A stretch of 64,000 nucleotides of DNA from Mariannaea sp. PMI_226 (taxonomy: Eukaryota; Ascomycota; Sordariomycetes; Hypocreales; Nectriaceae): positions 1,860,001 to 1,924,000 of the forward strand of contig JANFOG010000008.1 of the NCBI GenBank assembly GCA_024336345.1, in the 5' to 3' direction. The translations under genes and the position numbers were made by a program. The notes below the pieces were generated by a model, which saw only the letters and a list, made by a program, of their open reading frames with translations, searched no databases and was not told the DNA's origin. This document shows, in pieces, positions 37,026 through 48,212 of the stretch (positions are counted from its first letter, which is position 1; every line of letters starts with the position of its first letter).

Positions 37026-38400
37026 GTGGTGAATGCAGGATGAGGGACTAAAAACCCAGTTGATTGATCGAGACTGGTGTTTTTTTTTTATTGGGGGGAG
37101 GGGGGAGGGGAGGGGGGAAAGGAAGGAGGGAACAAGAAGATGACTTGACTTCGTACCTACCTAAGGCAACTTGAGTTAAGTCACCTCAAGTAGCACTCAG
37201 CACTCAGCATTCAGCACTTCAGCAGATGCGCCTAACCCGCGTTTGCGCCTGCGCCTGCCTGCTGCACCTACATAGTACATAGTGCCTGACCCTCTTCCCG
37301 TCGTTTTTTTTTTACCCCAGGTGCCAACTAGATGTGCCTTCCCAAGGGGCCCGCCCATCAGTCCCTCAAATCGATCGTTGTACCGGTACTTGTGATTTTG
37401 TTGCGTTCTACGTTCTACTATAGTACGTTACGGTCTACGTTCTGTGCTCTGCTGTGCCTTCCTTTAAGGTACGACCTTGGCCTTGACCTTGACCTTGACG
37501 GGACTGCCTTCTCCATGCCTGAGGTCATCTTTAATTACCTTGAGCTACCTACCTTACCTGCCTGACCTCCAATCCCGTCGTCCTCACGCTTTCCGTCCTT
37601 CCAGCCTCAATATATCGAACCCTCCCCCTCCCTTCCAGCTTTCCATCTTCTCAACTCTCCTCCACCTCCACACACACACGCGCGCACACACATTCGGCAC
37701 ACACACTCACACTTTCTCACACATTCACCACGCTTCTTCTCACTCACCTCACTCACAAGCACACCCAATAACAAGCCGCCTCTAACAGCTTTGACCCCAA
37801 CCAACCAACAACAACATCATCATCATTCTCGGATCTGACACTGCGCCGTTCTTCAGCTCTCATCCTGCTCCTCGTCATCCATCTTGCTTACAGTCGCACT
37901 ACACCGCAATCCCCTCTCTCACCCAATTTCGCTCTTACTTTCGCTCTCATGCTCTATATCTTGTCTCATTCCGATCGTTCTCGCTACGATTCGCCGCTCT
38001 CACCCACTTCGTAACTAACAAACGCCTGAGCCGCCCAAAAATACTACCCCAAACCACTTCCACCCGAGTAACGGCCCAATCCGCGACCGACTACTGTGCG
38101 CAACCCGATTTCCCACACCAGCCTTCGGTTCCCGGTATCTCTCCGCGCGCTCTGCTCTCCGCTCCGGTTGAACTTCCCCCTCCGCGACATCTAATTATTG
38201 TTCGCCAACGCTCACATCTCGCGCCTTCCTCTTAATTTTTTTTTTGGTCTAATTACTCTTCCCTTATCCCGAGTTCGCCTACCATTAGGAAGACCAACTC
38301 GAAAACTTCCCCCAAAAGCTTTTGACACGACTTCGGGGTCGCTTGTCTTTCCCTCTCGAGGGCCATGGCGAGTTGAGTACTAGACGTCAACGCGACAACT

Positions 38401-39960
38401 ATGACCACGGCCGCTTCGCACCAGCAATCCCAGTCACTTGGTTTCCTTGGTGATACCTACGACCCAGATGAGGTCGTCCCTCGTGGCAGCCCTCTCATGA
38501 CTCCGCTCCGTCCAAGACTCGCACCCACACCGAGTCCACCCCCAGATATTCCACGAGCACAAGTCAGTCTCAGCCCTGCCTCCATCGACCATCCAAGCAA
38601 ATCTAATCGTCCAAAGATCCGACCCAATTCGGGTGATGCCGTTCTGGTCGCCTCTCTAGACAACGGACGTGACCCTGATAAGGCTCGTGTCGCTGGACGC
38701 CAAGTACTTCCTTCTGATGAGGACTCACTTGAGGAAGATTCCAGTATTGATGGGTCCACCGATGACGCCGCCGCCGCCATGACTGTTCCCTCCCTTCAAA
38801 ATCTAGCTGCCGATGCCCTAGCCATCGCAAACCGCCCCAGACCTCCAGGCCAGCACTCGAGCTTAATGTTGCACCACAAAATTGGCCCCGAATTATCTCT
38901 CTCGACTCGACGACTCTCCATTCGTGATGACGTCCCTCCTTCTCCATATCACCACCCTAGGCCTGATCTCAAGCATGGCCTCAAATCTCCCCCGTTAGCC
39001 GTCCTCACACCGAACAGTGGGGAGCTCCCCCCGCTTCAGATGGACTCACCCCGATCCGAGACTCATGGCCCGGTCCTCCCCTCGATCCGCTCGACATTTG
39101 GCGACATCAACCATTTACCAACTGAGTCAATGGCTCATATGGCAAAGGATCTTGGTTCTCACAACAGACCGAGCACCAGCTTCACTGGCTCGCCTCCTAG
39201 TATGCCACGATTTGCGCCTATTACCCATGCATCACCTCCTGTTTCACCAAACGAGGGCTACGTCCCGAGGAACCTCCCATCCCCCAACTCTATGGCTTCA
39301 AGCCCTTACTACTATCTCAATGGGATGCAACGATCTGGTGCAGAGTACAGTAGCAGTAATACGACAGGCGAAACCCCCAATAGTGATCTGTCTGTCTCCA
39401 CCCCAGCTACGTCAAATACACCAGCCTCTGTTGCCGATCGGATGAGTATCGATGGGATTACCAATCCACAGGTTGGACCGTACGTCTGTTCAGTTCCTGG
39501 TTGCACTGCCCCAGCCTTTCAGACTCAATACCTGTTAAACTCTCATGCCAATGTTCACTCATCAGCTCGGCCGCATTACTGTTCTGTCCAGGGCTGTCCC
39601 CGGAGCGAGGGTGGAAAGGGCTTCAAGCGCAAAAACGAAATGATTAGACATGGTCTAGTCCATGACTCTCCTGGTTACGTCTGTCCTTTTTGCCCTGATA
39701 GGGAACACAAATATCCACGCCCAGACAATCTGCAGAGGTACGTGTTGAAACCAAACTATCTTATCATTCCTAATTTATAAACGGGTTGCACCCCGGATAT
39801 CATCAGACTATGTGTGAATAAAAGCTAATGAATGTAATCGTTTAGACATGTTCGGGTTCATCATGTGGATAAAGACAAGGATGACCCAGCGTTACGAGAA
39901 GTACTAGCGCAACGCCCAGACGGACCCAACCGTGGCAGGAGACGACGCGGCCCGCCATGA
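38401..39960 (+). CDS. rfeC: C2H2 zinc-finger transcription factor, RfeC-like
   Basis: Two exons, 38401-39737 and 39846-39960, give 483 residues. The first 350 residues are Ser/Pro-rich and disordered, with a short DSLEEDSSIDGSTDD acidic patch. The C-terminus has three C2H2-type fingers: YVCSVPGCTAPAFQTQYLLN-HANVH, HYCSVQGCPRSEGGKGFKRK-MIRHGLVH and YVCPFCPDREHKYPRPDNLQ-HVRVHH; the intron splits the last one at Arg. The end NRGRRRRGPP is a basic cluster. This finger set is the one called RfeC in Aspergillus, named from a yeast FLO11 expression screen. The target genes are not known from sequence. It is preceded by the longest gene-free stretch of the window and faces palB tail to tail. Confidence 0.88.
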
Positions 39961-40372
39961 CAAGGCAGGCGGTTGAGTCACGGCTTTTGTTTATATTGCT
40001 TGCACGTATTTCTCCATGAGTGCTTTTTTTTATGCTACAATGATGCAAATCTGGGAGGTTTTTGCATCGATGTCCTACAGAGTTCGGCGTTGGGAAGGTT
40101 TATATACCAGGATCGCTCAACTTCGGGAATGTTTTGTCGTGGAATTTGCCGGCGTTGTATAAAGTAATGATCGGGCACTATATCCCTTTTTGTTCAGGGA
40201 GGAGGAGTTGTGTGGTTTTTGCATGAGCAAGCGAAATTTTTTATTAGTTATGACAGGAAATGTGATCAGGATTGCCGCTTCATTTCAGGGAATCTCAATT
40301 GTGCAGATTGTGTGTGCGTCGACATGCTCAGCGAGACCAGGTCTTCATTTGTAACTCTTATTCATACCACCA
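39961..40372. other. Intergenic between converging rfeC-like gene and palB
   Basis: 0.4 kb, no gene seen. 3' ends of both neighbours. Confidence 0.6.
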
Positions 40373-43171
40373 CTACATAATTTCCCAAGGTCCTATGTGA
40401 ATGGGCGCATCACTTTGCAATTCTAATTCAATATCTTCAGTGACATTGTGAGCACCTATGCTTTCTACCACCAACCACATCCCCTCGCGATGGATACGAT
40501 CAGGCTCCATGTCGATTTCGGGGGTGCGGAGGCCGACCCGTGGCTCTTGAAAATCTCCATCCCCGGAAACGGCAAGCACAGAGCGTTCAGGATCCCAGCT
40601 GTGGACGATGGAAAGGCGGATTGCCAGTGCAGAAGATGGACGGTGACCGGGTTGCGTGACTGGTTGGGGTCTGCTTCGTGCCGTGGCATTCATGCGGGTT
40701 AGCCACGACACCTTCAATGGGGCACGCCGTATTTCTTCTCCTTCTGATTGCCGAAACGGCTTCAGCGGCGTTCGCAAGCGCCCGGCTGCATCAGCTGGAA
40801 TTGGCTCCAGCGTCACAGGAACCATTGAAGACAGCTGGATTGCAAATCCAGCCATTTGGCCAGCATCAAAGGTCGAGCAGACAAGTGTGTAGACCCCAGG
40901 ATCAACAAGGGGAAACTCCGCCACGACACATCCTCGCTTGTATTCACCAGAGGATCCTAGCAGGTCCCGGGACTTGAGGGCGCTGACGCGTTTCCCTTGT
41001 GCCCAAACTAAGTCCACATGAACATGAACATCTCGATCGTCGGTGGACAGAAGGACAGACAATGGGCTTGGCTTAGAGAGGCGGATCTTGTATTGCGGAT
41101 TTGTGAAGTATGTCGGACAGGACGCGTTTCCTCCAGCCGTACGGCGTGTCCAAGAGCCTGAGACTTCTTCACAGTGAGTCATAGCATTGTTGGCCTTCTT
41201 GACTTTGACAGGGTCTTGTGAGAATAGACTGAGCGTAAAAGTATAATCTGGTAGGGGGAGTTCGTGTTGATCTAGAACAATTGTATACCATTTGGAAGGA
41301 GTCGTATGTATACGAGCGAGGGTTTGGGGCGAGTCTACATACGGCCCACGGTAGACCTCGCCATCACTGATCTGTACTCGGGAACCATTGTTGTCAAAGA
41401 CCAGAATACTCATGAAACCAAGCTGCTTTGATACCGCTGTCACGGAATCGTTTCTCTTGCGGGCAATCTGCAACTCGGCATCCGTGAAATGTCGGCTCAC
41501 TAAAATCCACACTGGTCCCCCGCTTGGGCACTGGAGTGAATATTGAGGGTTCCGTACCAGCGAGGAGGCGAGGCGCGATGGCGGCATGTGCCAATTGAAG
41601 TGGTGATCCTGACGATGTGCGAATAAAGCGGGATTCCAGTTAAGGTACATCGAATCGAAGTGTTGTACTACGTCTTCGAGGGTCATCCAGGCGGAGCCGG
41701 CAGAGAATTGGCTGCGGTTCGAGGGGTGGACTTGGTTGCTCATGTCGATAACGGGTGGCTCTTGCGCGGATCCTGTTCCCCTCCACACCGGGCCATTGGA
41801 CCATGGATTCTTGACCAGAATCCTTCGGCTATCTCCCACTTCATCGAGGTCCATGACTGCATAATCGTGCTCACCAATTAGACCTAGGATCTCCTCCTCT
41901 TCGTCGGATATACGCCCAGTACCCAGGGTCACAACAACATCATCTGCGTCGTAGCTTGCCTTGATACGCTTCCAGATGGCATTGATATCAAGGTCTTCCC
42001 TCTGCAAGAAGAGCTGCTCCGGAATCCATCCTGTTAAGACCCACAGGTCGGTCCCGGAGTTGCTTCCAGGAAAGTCGTATCCACCTCGAATTTTTAGGTA
42101 GGCCTTTTCGAGAAGGGCAGGCCAGACGAGGCGGGGATTTTGGCGATCAACAACGTAGAGGGTACGATCTGTTGTGGAGGAAGGAAGGCGTTCATCGATG
42201 ACGACGCGGCGAGAGCAGCCATTGAAGTGTAACCTCAGCACATATTTGCCTGATATTGAGAACTTCGGCATCCTCTTCTCATGGTCGAATGGATACATGA
42301 TAGAGGCCAAGACCTATCGATATAAATGGAGTCAGGCGGGAGTTTGCATTGCAAAAGTGGAAATGGAAGAGGATGTGATAGAAATACCAGGGGCGTTCAC
42401 ATACCGAGCTTTGACCAGTAAAGATTTTCATACCTGCGCAGAGGCTGGCAACGACAGAACAATCTGTGGTCAGGTCTTGGACTAGATCACATTGATTCAT
42501 TGGTTGCATAAAGGCATCGTAGTCCGGCTGTTCGTCCTCTGGATACAATTCTTGCAGTGTCTTCCAGCCGCCAAAAGTTGCGGCCTGCTCTGGGGAGAAC
42601 GTGAGATCAACATTGTCACTGGTATCATGATTAGTGGGACTGCTCATGAGGAGAGTGACGTAAAATGAGTTGCGTGGGGGGGGAATGATGTACATGTATG
42701 ATTCGCCATCGAATTCAGAATCAGGAGGGTCGGACGTCCAAGGAGGGAAAAGAGCGCCGTGAATGCGTGAAGATTTGAGGAGGAGGCTCTGCTGCTGGGA
42801 TTCTACTGGGGCATGGGCTGGGTGCTGCTGGTGCTGCTGGTGCTGCTGGTGCTGTTGCCGCGGGTTTTGTGGAGGCTGAGAGGACGTGCTGTCCTTCATG
42901 CTGGCCTTGAGCCTCTCGGCTAAAGTGATGAGTTGGTGGCATTTCTGCCGCAAGCGAGTGGCATCTTGTTTGGAGGCGGCTTGAGCAGCAGCCTTCATGT
43001 ATAGATCAGCGGCGGCAATGGCATGATCAAGGGCCGCTTGGCCGCTCGATGTCGCAACAAGAGACTCGGCGGCCTGAGGAGAACGAATGAGATGGATTAG
43101 TACGATGATACTGATACATGTCGAAGGGGACGCGTTGTGTTTTGGGGGAATACCTGAGCTCTCCTCTCCAT
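40373..43171 (-). CDS. palB: Calpain-like cysteine protease PalB/Rim13
   Basis: Three exons on the minus strand, 43154-43171, 42405-43073 and 40373-42313, give 875 residues. An N-terminal MIT domain (AAESLV through AERLKA) would bind ESCRT-III proteins. The calpain core has the catalytic triad Cys211 (TTDCSVVASLCAG), His378 (GEHDYAVMDL) and Asn398 (VKNPWSNG). C2-like calpain domain III repeats follow. PalB cuts and activates the pH-signalling factor PacC at ESCRT-decorated plasma membrane sites. The donor of intron 2 was placed after Gln-Ser-Ser (GTATGT) since that keeps frame to VLASIMYPFDHEK. A His/Gln repeat of CTG/GTG codons (residues about 75-90) is variable. The small first exon encodes only MERRAQ. 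Confidence 0.95.
42824..42860. repeat. Trinucleotide repeat coding Gln/His in palB
   Basis: CTGCTGGTG-type 9-bp units repeated about four times encode QQH blocks in the linker between the MIT and protease domains. Confidence 0.85.
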
Positions 43172-44451
43172 GGCCTTTTCCTTTTATTGAAGTCGCCCAC
43201 ATGCGTGCGCAGCTGACTTGGATGCTGGGTGGGTTTGGGAGCTTTCTCTCAGACTCCTCCTTCCCCCCTGTGGTCTGTGGTGGTCTGTGGTGGGGCATAT
43301 GTGCGGAACGGAAAGATCAGATAACAACGAAAGCGCGCCCCCACATTAGCCCTTCTTTTTAGTGGAGGGTTCATGACGCAGGCAGGTGTTCATTGAATGA
43401 GGTAATAATGCACCTACTATGCACTTACCCAAGGTACTGTAGCATAGGTACGGAGTAAACTTGGCTTCTTTCCCACTGGATGGTAAATGTGACATCGTAG
43501 GCGGCTATTTCGCAGGTGTCGTCCATGCTTTCGGTAGGCAGGAAGGTACCGAAGGTACCTCAGTTAATTCAGCCACTTGTTCGTCCCCTTTCTTTTATTC
43601 GCTGTCATTATCATCACCATTTTCTTTGATGATCCAGTCTCTTCTCAACCAAATTGAAACTTGTATTGACAGTGGCAATTCACATTCTAGTTTACCTGGG
43701 TACCTCTCCCGTGTTGAGTGGTAGCTACTGCTGCATCTCAAGGTGGGAAAGGAGTGGCATTGTCTGTAACTCTTCGCACTACCTACATTACGTGCAGTAC
43801 TATGTACTAATTGGCAGTCACTGAGTAGCACGTCATGACGTCTCGACGTGTATTTTGATGGTGTTTGATGGTTGCAGAACTAACAAGATCCCTTTCGACC
43901 GACTTCAAAGACGGCGCGTTAATGTAGGCAATCCCGCTTATGGAAAGGTACTCAATAAAACATCATGATCTCTTCGCCCTACACACCACCATCCCCCACC
44001 GCGGACTTTGTTCGGTCACCGTCCTTTTCCTCATCACCTCATCCCTCGGCCATGGTCACGCTTTTAAGCTACCTCTAGCACCGCTGGAAGGGTCGCATCT
44101 ACCCACCCCCAAAGCTCACCTAAACCACTAACCGAGGTCAGGAAAGCGGGTCTGTCACAGGCGGAGTCCCCTCCTGCATCGCTCCGCATTTGCCGAGACC
44201 GGTACGAGGCCGAGGTTCAGTGGCCCCCGGCAGCGGTCCGTTCGATCTTGAGAAGCCTCCTCATTAGCTGGCACATGGCGCATGGGTGTTCCCAATATCT
44301 ATCATGACGCCGCACCCTGGTAACTTTTTTTCTCCCTCTCGTTCAAGTCCATGATCTAGCTGGAGTCTATTTTGAAAGAACTACACGCCTGTCCGCTCCC
44401 GCCGAACGCGCCCTCCCCATCCCTCGTCTTTTATCGATTGTTTTTCTCGCC
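43172..44451. promoter_or_regulatory. Divergent promoter of palB and ant1
   Basis: 1.28 kb without a supported gene. Contains AGGTACCGAAGGTACC at 43544-43559 and GGTACGGAGTA at 43448-43458. The short frame at 43940-44131 is not convincing. Confidence 0.5.
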
Positions 44452-45653
44452 ATGGCCGCACAATCAAAACCAACAATCTCGCCTTGGGGTCGTGCCGTAG
44501 CTGGAGCAACTGGCGCAGTTCTTGCAAATGCTCTGGTATATCCTCTTGACATGTAAGTCGCTCGCCAGCTAAATGATAATTGTGTCGTTCTTGTCACTCA
44601 CGCAGCGCCTTCCAGAGTCAAAACGCGACTACAGGTCCAAGTGAAGCCCAGTGCTGCGAATGGCTCTGCCTCTGCCACCTCCGATGCCGACGAACCACAT
44701 TACAACTCAACATGGGATGCGATTACACGAATCGTTGCCGATGATGGCCTTGTTGGCCTTTATGCTGGCATGAATGGAGCGTTGCTTGGTGTAGCATCTA
44801 CGAACTTCGCCTACTTTTACTGGTACAGCATTGTGCGAACACTCTATAACAAATCGGCCAAGGGCGCTCAACCTGGCACTCTTGTAGAGTTGTCTCTCGG
44901 TGCTATCGCTGGTGCCATTGCCCAATTGTGTACCATCCCAGTTGCCGTCGTCACCACCCGCCAGCAGACCGCCAAGAAGGGCGAGCGCAAGGGCATTTTT
45001 GCCACGGCGAAGGAAGTAATTGACGGGCCTGATGGTGTCTCAGGTTTGTGGAGGGGCCTCAAGGCTAGTTTGGTTCTTGTTGTCAACCCGGCCATTACAT
45101 ACGGTGCATACGAGCGATTGAAGGACATCTTCTTCCCAGGAAAGACGAGTTTGAAGCCTTGGGAAGCGTTTGGTGAGCATACTTTAGAAATGAAACGGGG
45201 CCAAAAAGGTTGCTAACTCTCGACCAGCTCTCGGTGCCATGTCCAAGGCGTTAGCAACAATCGCTACTCAGCCACTCATCGTAGCAAAGGTTGGCTTGCA
45301 GTCTAAGCCACCCCCTGTTAGAAACGGCAAGCCTTTCAAGAGTTTTATCGAGGTCATGAAGTTTATCATTGAGCACGAAGGCTTGTTGGGGCTCTTCAAG
45401 GGTATCGGTCCTCAGATAACTAAGGGTCTCCTGGTGCAAGGCATCCTTATGATGACCAAAGAGAGGTACAATTTTAATTCCTTCCTTTTTACTAGTCCCG
45501 TGCTAACCATATTCCAGGGTGGAATTGCTCTTCATTCTCTTCTTGCGATACCTCAAGAACCTTCGCGTTCGCCAGCTCAGTTCGGCGACTCAACTTGTGA
45601 AGTCAGAGGCCGTTCACAGCATCGCGGCTAAGCCTATCACTACATCGGGATAA
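44452..45653 (+). CDS. ant1: Peroxisomal adenine nucleotide carrier (Ant1/PMP47 family)
   Basis: Four exons: 44452-44552, 44616-45172, 45228-45465 and 45518-45653, giving 343 residues. Three mitochondrial-carrier repeats are present, with signatures YPLD-VKTRLQVQ (split by intron 1), CTIPVAVVTTRQQT and TQPLIVAKVGLQS. The second and third are the variant forms seen in PMP47/PMP34-type peroxisomal carriers, unlike mitochondrial ADP/ATP carriers. It exchanges ATP for AMP or ADP across the peroxisome membrane to feed fatty-acid activation for beta-oxidation. A Ser/Ala-rich insert follows the first signature, and the C-terminus ends KPITTSG. Peroxisomal location is inferred from the signatures. 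Confidence 0.88.
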
Positions 45654-46391
45654 ACCGTGGTTCTATTTTTGATATTTTATCGGTGTTCTGGATATTGTTT
45701 TCATATATTAGAGATGGATGCTTCCCTGCACATGTTAAGCTTGGAAGAAACCGAGAGCCGGGAATTTCATGAGTGTTATGTTTAGTAGAATATTCAGCTG
45801 GGCTTACCTCTCTGCGCAACAGAACTATTGAAAGAGCCCAATCAAATAGAAACGGCTCATTTTGGATTGATAAAAATTTACAGGTTCATGATTCTGTCAT
45901 TCAAAGTGTATCGTGAGCTCCAAGTTTCTCATCAACATGAAGTATGGAGGAGACAAATTGGCCAATAAATACACCGTGTTGGGATAAATATGATATCAAA
46001 GATATGTGCATATTTACCTATATATGTGTGTATGTCTTTGTGTATCTGTGTACCTAGAATATAATTGTAACTAAAAATGTTCAGTCTTAGCAAGGCACCT
46101 TGATAAACTCTCCAAAAGGACCACTTGGAAGAGATCCCGTCACATTTCTCAAGCTCGTGCTGTGTGGCGCAGCAGTAGCTAGCTAACTAGCCACAAATTC
46201 TAACTTCAGCCGCGCGCAATTGATGGCTTGCCCGCTTTAGGGTTCCGCTAGGAATCTGGCAAGATTATGTCAGCAAAGACCCCACTTCTTGATCGGCTAG
46301 GGCTCGTTATCCAGTACTCGCACACAATTTCGGCATCCTCTCTGCACCTTTGCGATCTTTCTCCGTCGAACCAGGGAATCCAACAGCAGCA
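45654..46391. promoter_or_regulatory. Intergenic before rpl29
   Basis: AT-rich 3' part of ant1 then the rpl29 promoter. A TGTGTATGTCTTTGTGTATCTGTG stretch lies near 46026-46049. No gene seen. Confidence 0.5.
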
Positions 46392-46792
46392 ATGGCGAGT
46401 ATGTGACTGATGCTCCTAGATGTTTTATTTTCATATTGAATACTGACGCATTTTTTAGAGTCAAAGAACAGCTCTCAGCACAACCAGTCGCGCAAGGCGC
46501 ACCGAAACGGGTATGTTGAAATTGACGACGGCATTTCGAAAACTCGAATTCTTACACCTCACGCAGCATCAAGAAGCCTAAGACTTCCCGTTACCCCTCG
46601 CTGAAGGGAACCGACCCCAAGTTCCGCCGCAACCACCGACATGCTCTTCACGGCAACCAGAAGGCCCTGGTACGAGAATCCCCCCTCCCCTTTCATCGAA
46701 CATACCGATCCCCCCTCTTCTCTTTTCAGGCCCAAATTCACTGACACATTATACAGAAGGAGCTCGCGGAGGGCAAGCGCGAGTCCGCTTAA
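46392..46792 (+). CDS. rpl29: 60S ribosomal protein L29 (eL29)
   Basis: Four exons: 46392-46398, 46459-46510, 46567-46669 and 46757-46792, giving 65 residues. The protein MAKSKNSSQHNQSRKAHRNG, IKKPKTSRYPSLKGTDPKF and RRNHRHALHGNQKAL is near identical to eL29 of other eukaryotes. It is a small basic protein on the large ribosomal subunit surface near the tRNA path. The first exon is only 7 nt (ATG GCG A), so the gene is split heavily for its size, as usual for fungal ribosomal protein genes, and automatic tools may miss it. Confidence 0.97.
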
Positions 46793-48212
46793 ATGGTGTC
46801 TGGTATGGAAAAAATACAAAGGTTCAAAATCGGAGGAAGCTCTCTTCCTAGGAACGAACACGGTAGAGCCGCAGATATTAGACGAAGGGAAATATGACGC
46901 GGTTAGCCTACTGAACGAAGGCGGTTGTTCAAGACTTCACTGGCGTATCGGCATTGTGATGTTTGGGAGTCGAGATATTGCACATATCATCATAACCTTC
47001 CGAAGTTTCGAGGGGAACATGAAACTGTTACTTCCACTCGTCTCTTATCATTCCCTTGAGAAATGATAGCTCCCTGTGACTGATTGGGCTTGTTTATACG
47101 ATGAGCCGGTTCTGATTGTGATACCGATCAGCTCTCACCTCAGAGTTAGAGCGCACGCAGGAACAGACTGACCACCAGCCATTGTTTTGTTTCGATAAAC
47201 AATACCGCCTTCGCTTGTGCGCCTGGAGTTGGATCGCCCATGTCTGCAAACCATACATTGACTCTCCATATATTTCGAGTGCAATCGTGGTTGAATGGCG
47301 TTATTGCAGAATTCTGTGCAGCGAAATACGATGACATATCGCACCGTAGCGTAGCCATGGGCCACCCCATGTATTATTAAGACACGCCAAATCCAAGATT
47401 AAAATTAATCGCCAGCGATCAAATAACCGAACCAGGTTCATATCTAACCAGAAATTCCTTTAAATAGAACATCAGCTCAATGAAACGTCCCACCAAACAA
47501 ATGCTTCATCTGCATGGCCACAACAACATCACCCCCTACCAGAACGTTTTCCTAAAATGCTGACGACCAGTGAGTTGGCCGTGGGACGATTATATGCCTC
47601 AGGCATGAACAACCACTGGTGGAAGGTGATTTGATGGCTTCGTGTGCAAAGTCCTTAGGTAATCACAGGGGCTGGAGCCTTGGGGTTAGACAAAGAGCGC
47701 CAGCAAGGCTCGAATCGAACCTCCTTCACCCACTACCCGGATTATCGCTTTCAGGACAGCCAGTCCGCACTTTGAGTGGTGGGATCTAATCGGCAATTCT
47801 CCTGGCCTGCCTGGACGCAGACATCGTTCCTTCTTTGTCGTCTTAGTATCCTTTTGCGCGGTATGAATACTCTTCCACCCCTCTCCCCTCACCCCCAAAA
47901 CCCATCTTTTGGGTCTAAGTCGTACCAGTCGCGGTTTTCCGGCGGGTGGCCCCCCCCCCAGATGGAACCCTTTGCTGACACTTTTTTAGTGCCCATCTTC
48001 TTCTTGAGGCTGAAGATGCTATAGTTTTCCTCACCTGCCTTCTTGTCCGTACTCCTTTGAGGTCAGCCGGTCACTGCAGGAGTCGAGAGACGATTCTTGT
48101 ACCATCCCATCTTGCCACCAATTAGCCACGCTTGCGTGCAACATCTCCCGCACTACAACACCCCCCCCCGACCCAAGATTATTTTGGAATAAATCTAAAC
48201 CTGTACTCAATA
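46793..48212. promoter_or_regulatory. Intergenic before vts1
   Basis: 1.4 kb with no supported gene. A C-run at 47950-47959 and a C-run at 48163-48170 lie in the probable leader of vts1. A T-loop-like word at 47707-47721 is not part of a tRNA. Confidence 0.5.

Larger units (their letters stand above)
32429..38400. promoter_or_regulatory. 6-kb gene-free region upstream of rfeC-type gene
   Basis: No coding gene supported on either strand. It includes the divergent promoter of the alcohol dehydrogenase, many simple repeats, palindromic words (GTACTGTAGGTACAGTAC at 36198-36215; GTACAG/CTGTAC arms at 33665-33680) and, from about 37560 to 38400, a C/T- and C/A-rich stretch that looks like a long transcribed leader. 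Long leaders and promoters are usual for fungal regulators. A noncoding transcript is possible but not shown. Confidence 0.5.

Noticed and set aside
43940..44131. 63-codon frame with a hydrophobic stretch, possible small secreted protein
   Set aside because: The hydrophobic part is internal and weak, and there is no cleavage-like site or cysteine pattern.
47707..47721. T-loop-like word on the minus strand (GGTTCGATTCGAGCC)
   Set aside because: The flanking bases cannot form a T stem or acceptor stem, so it is not a tRNA.
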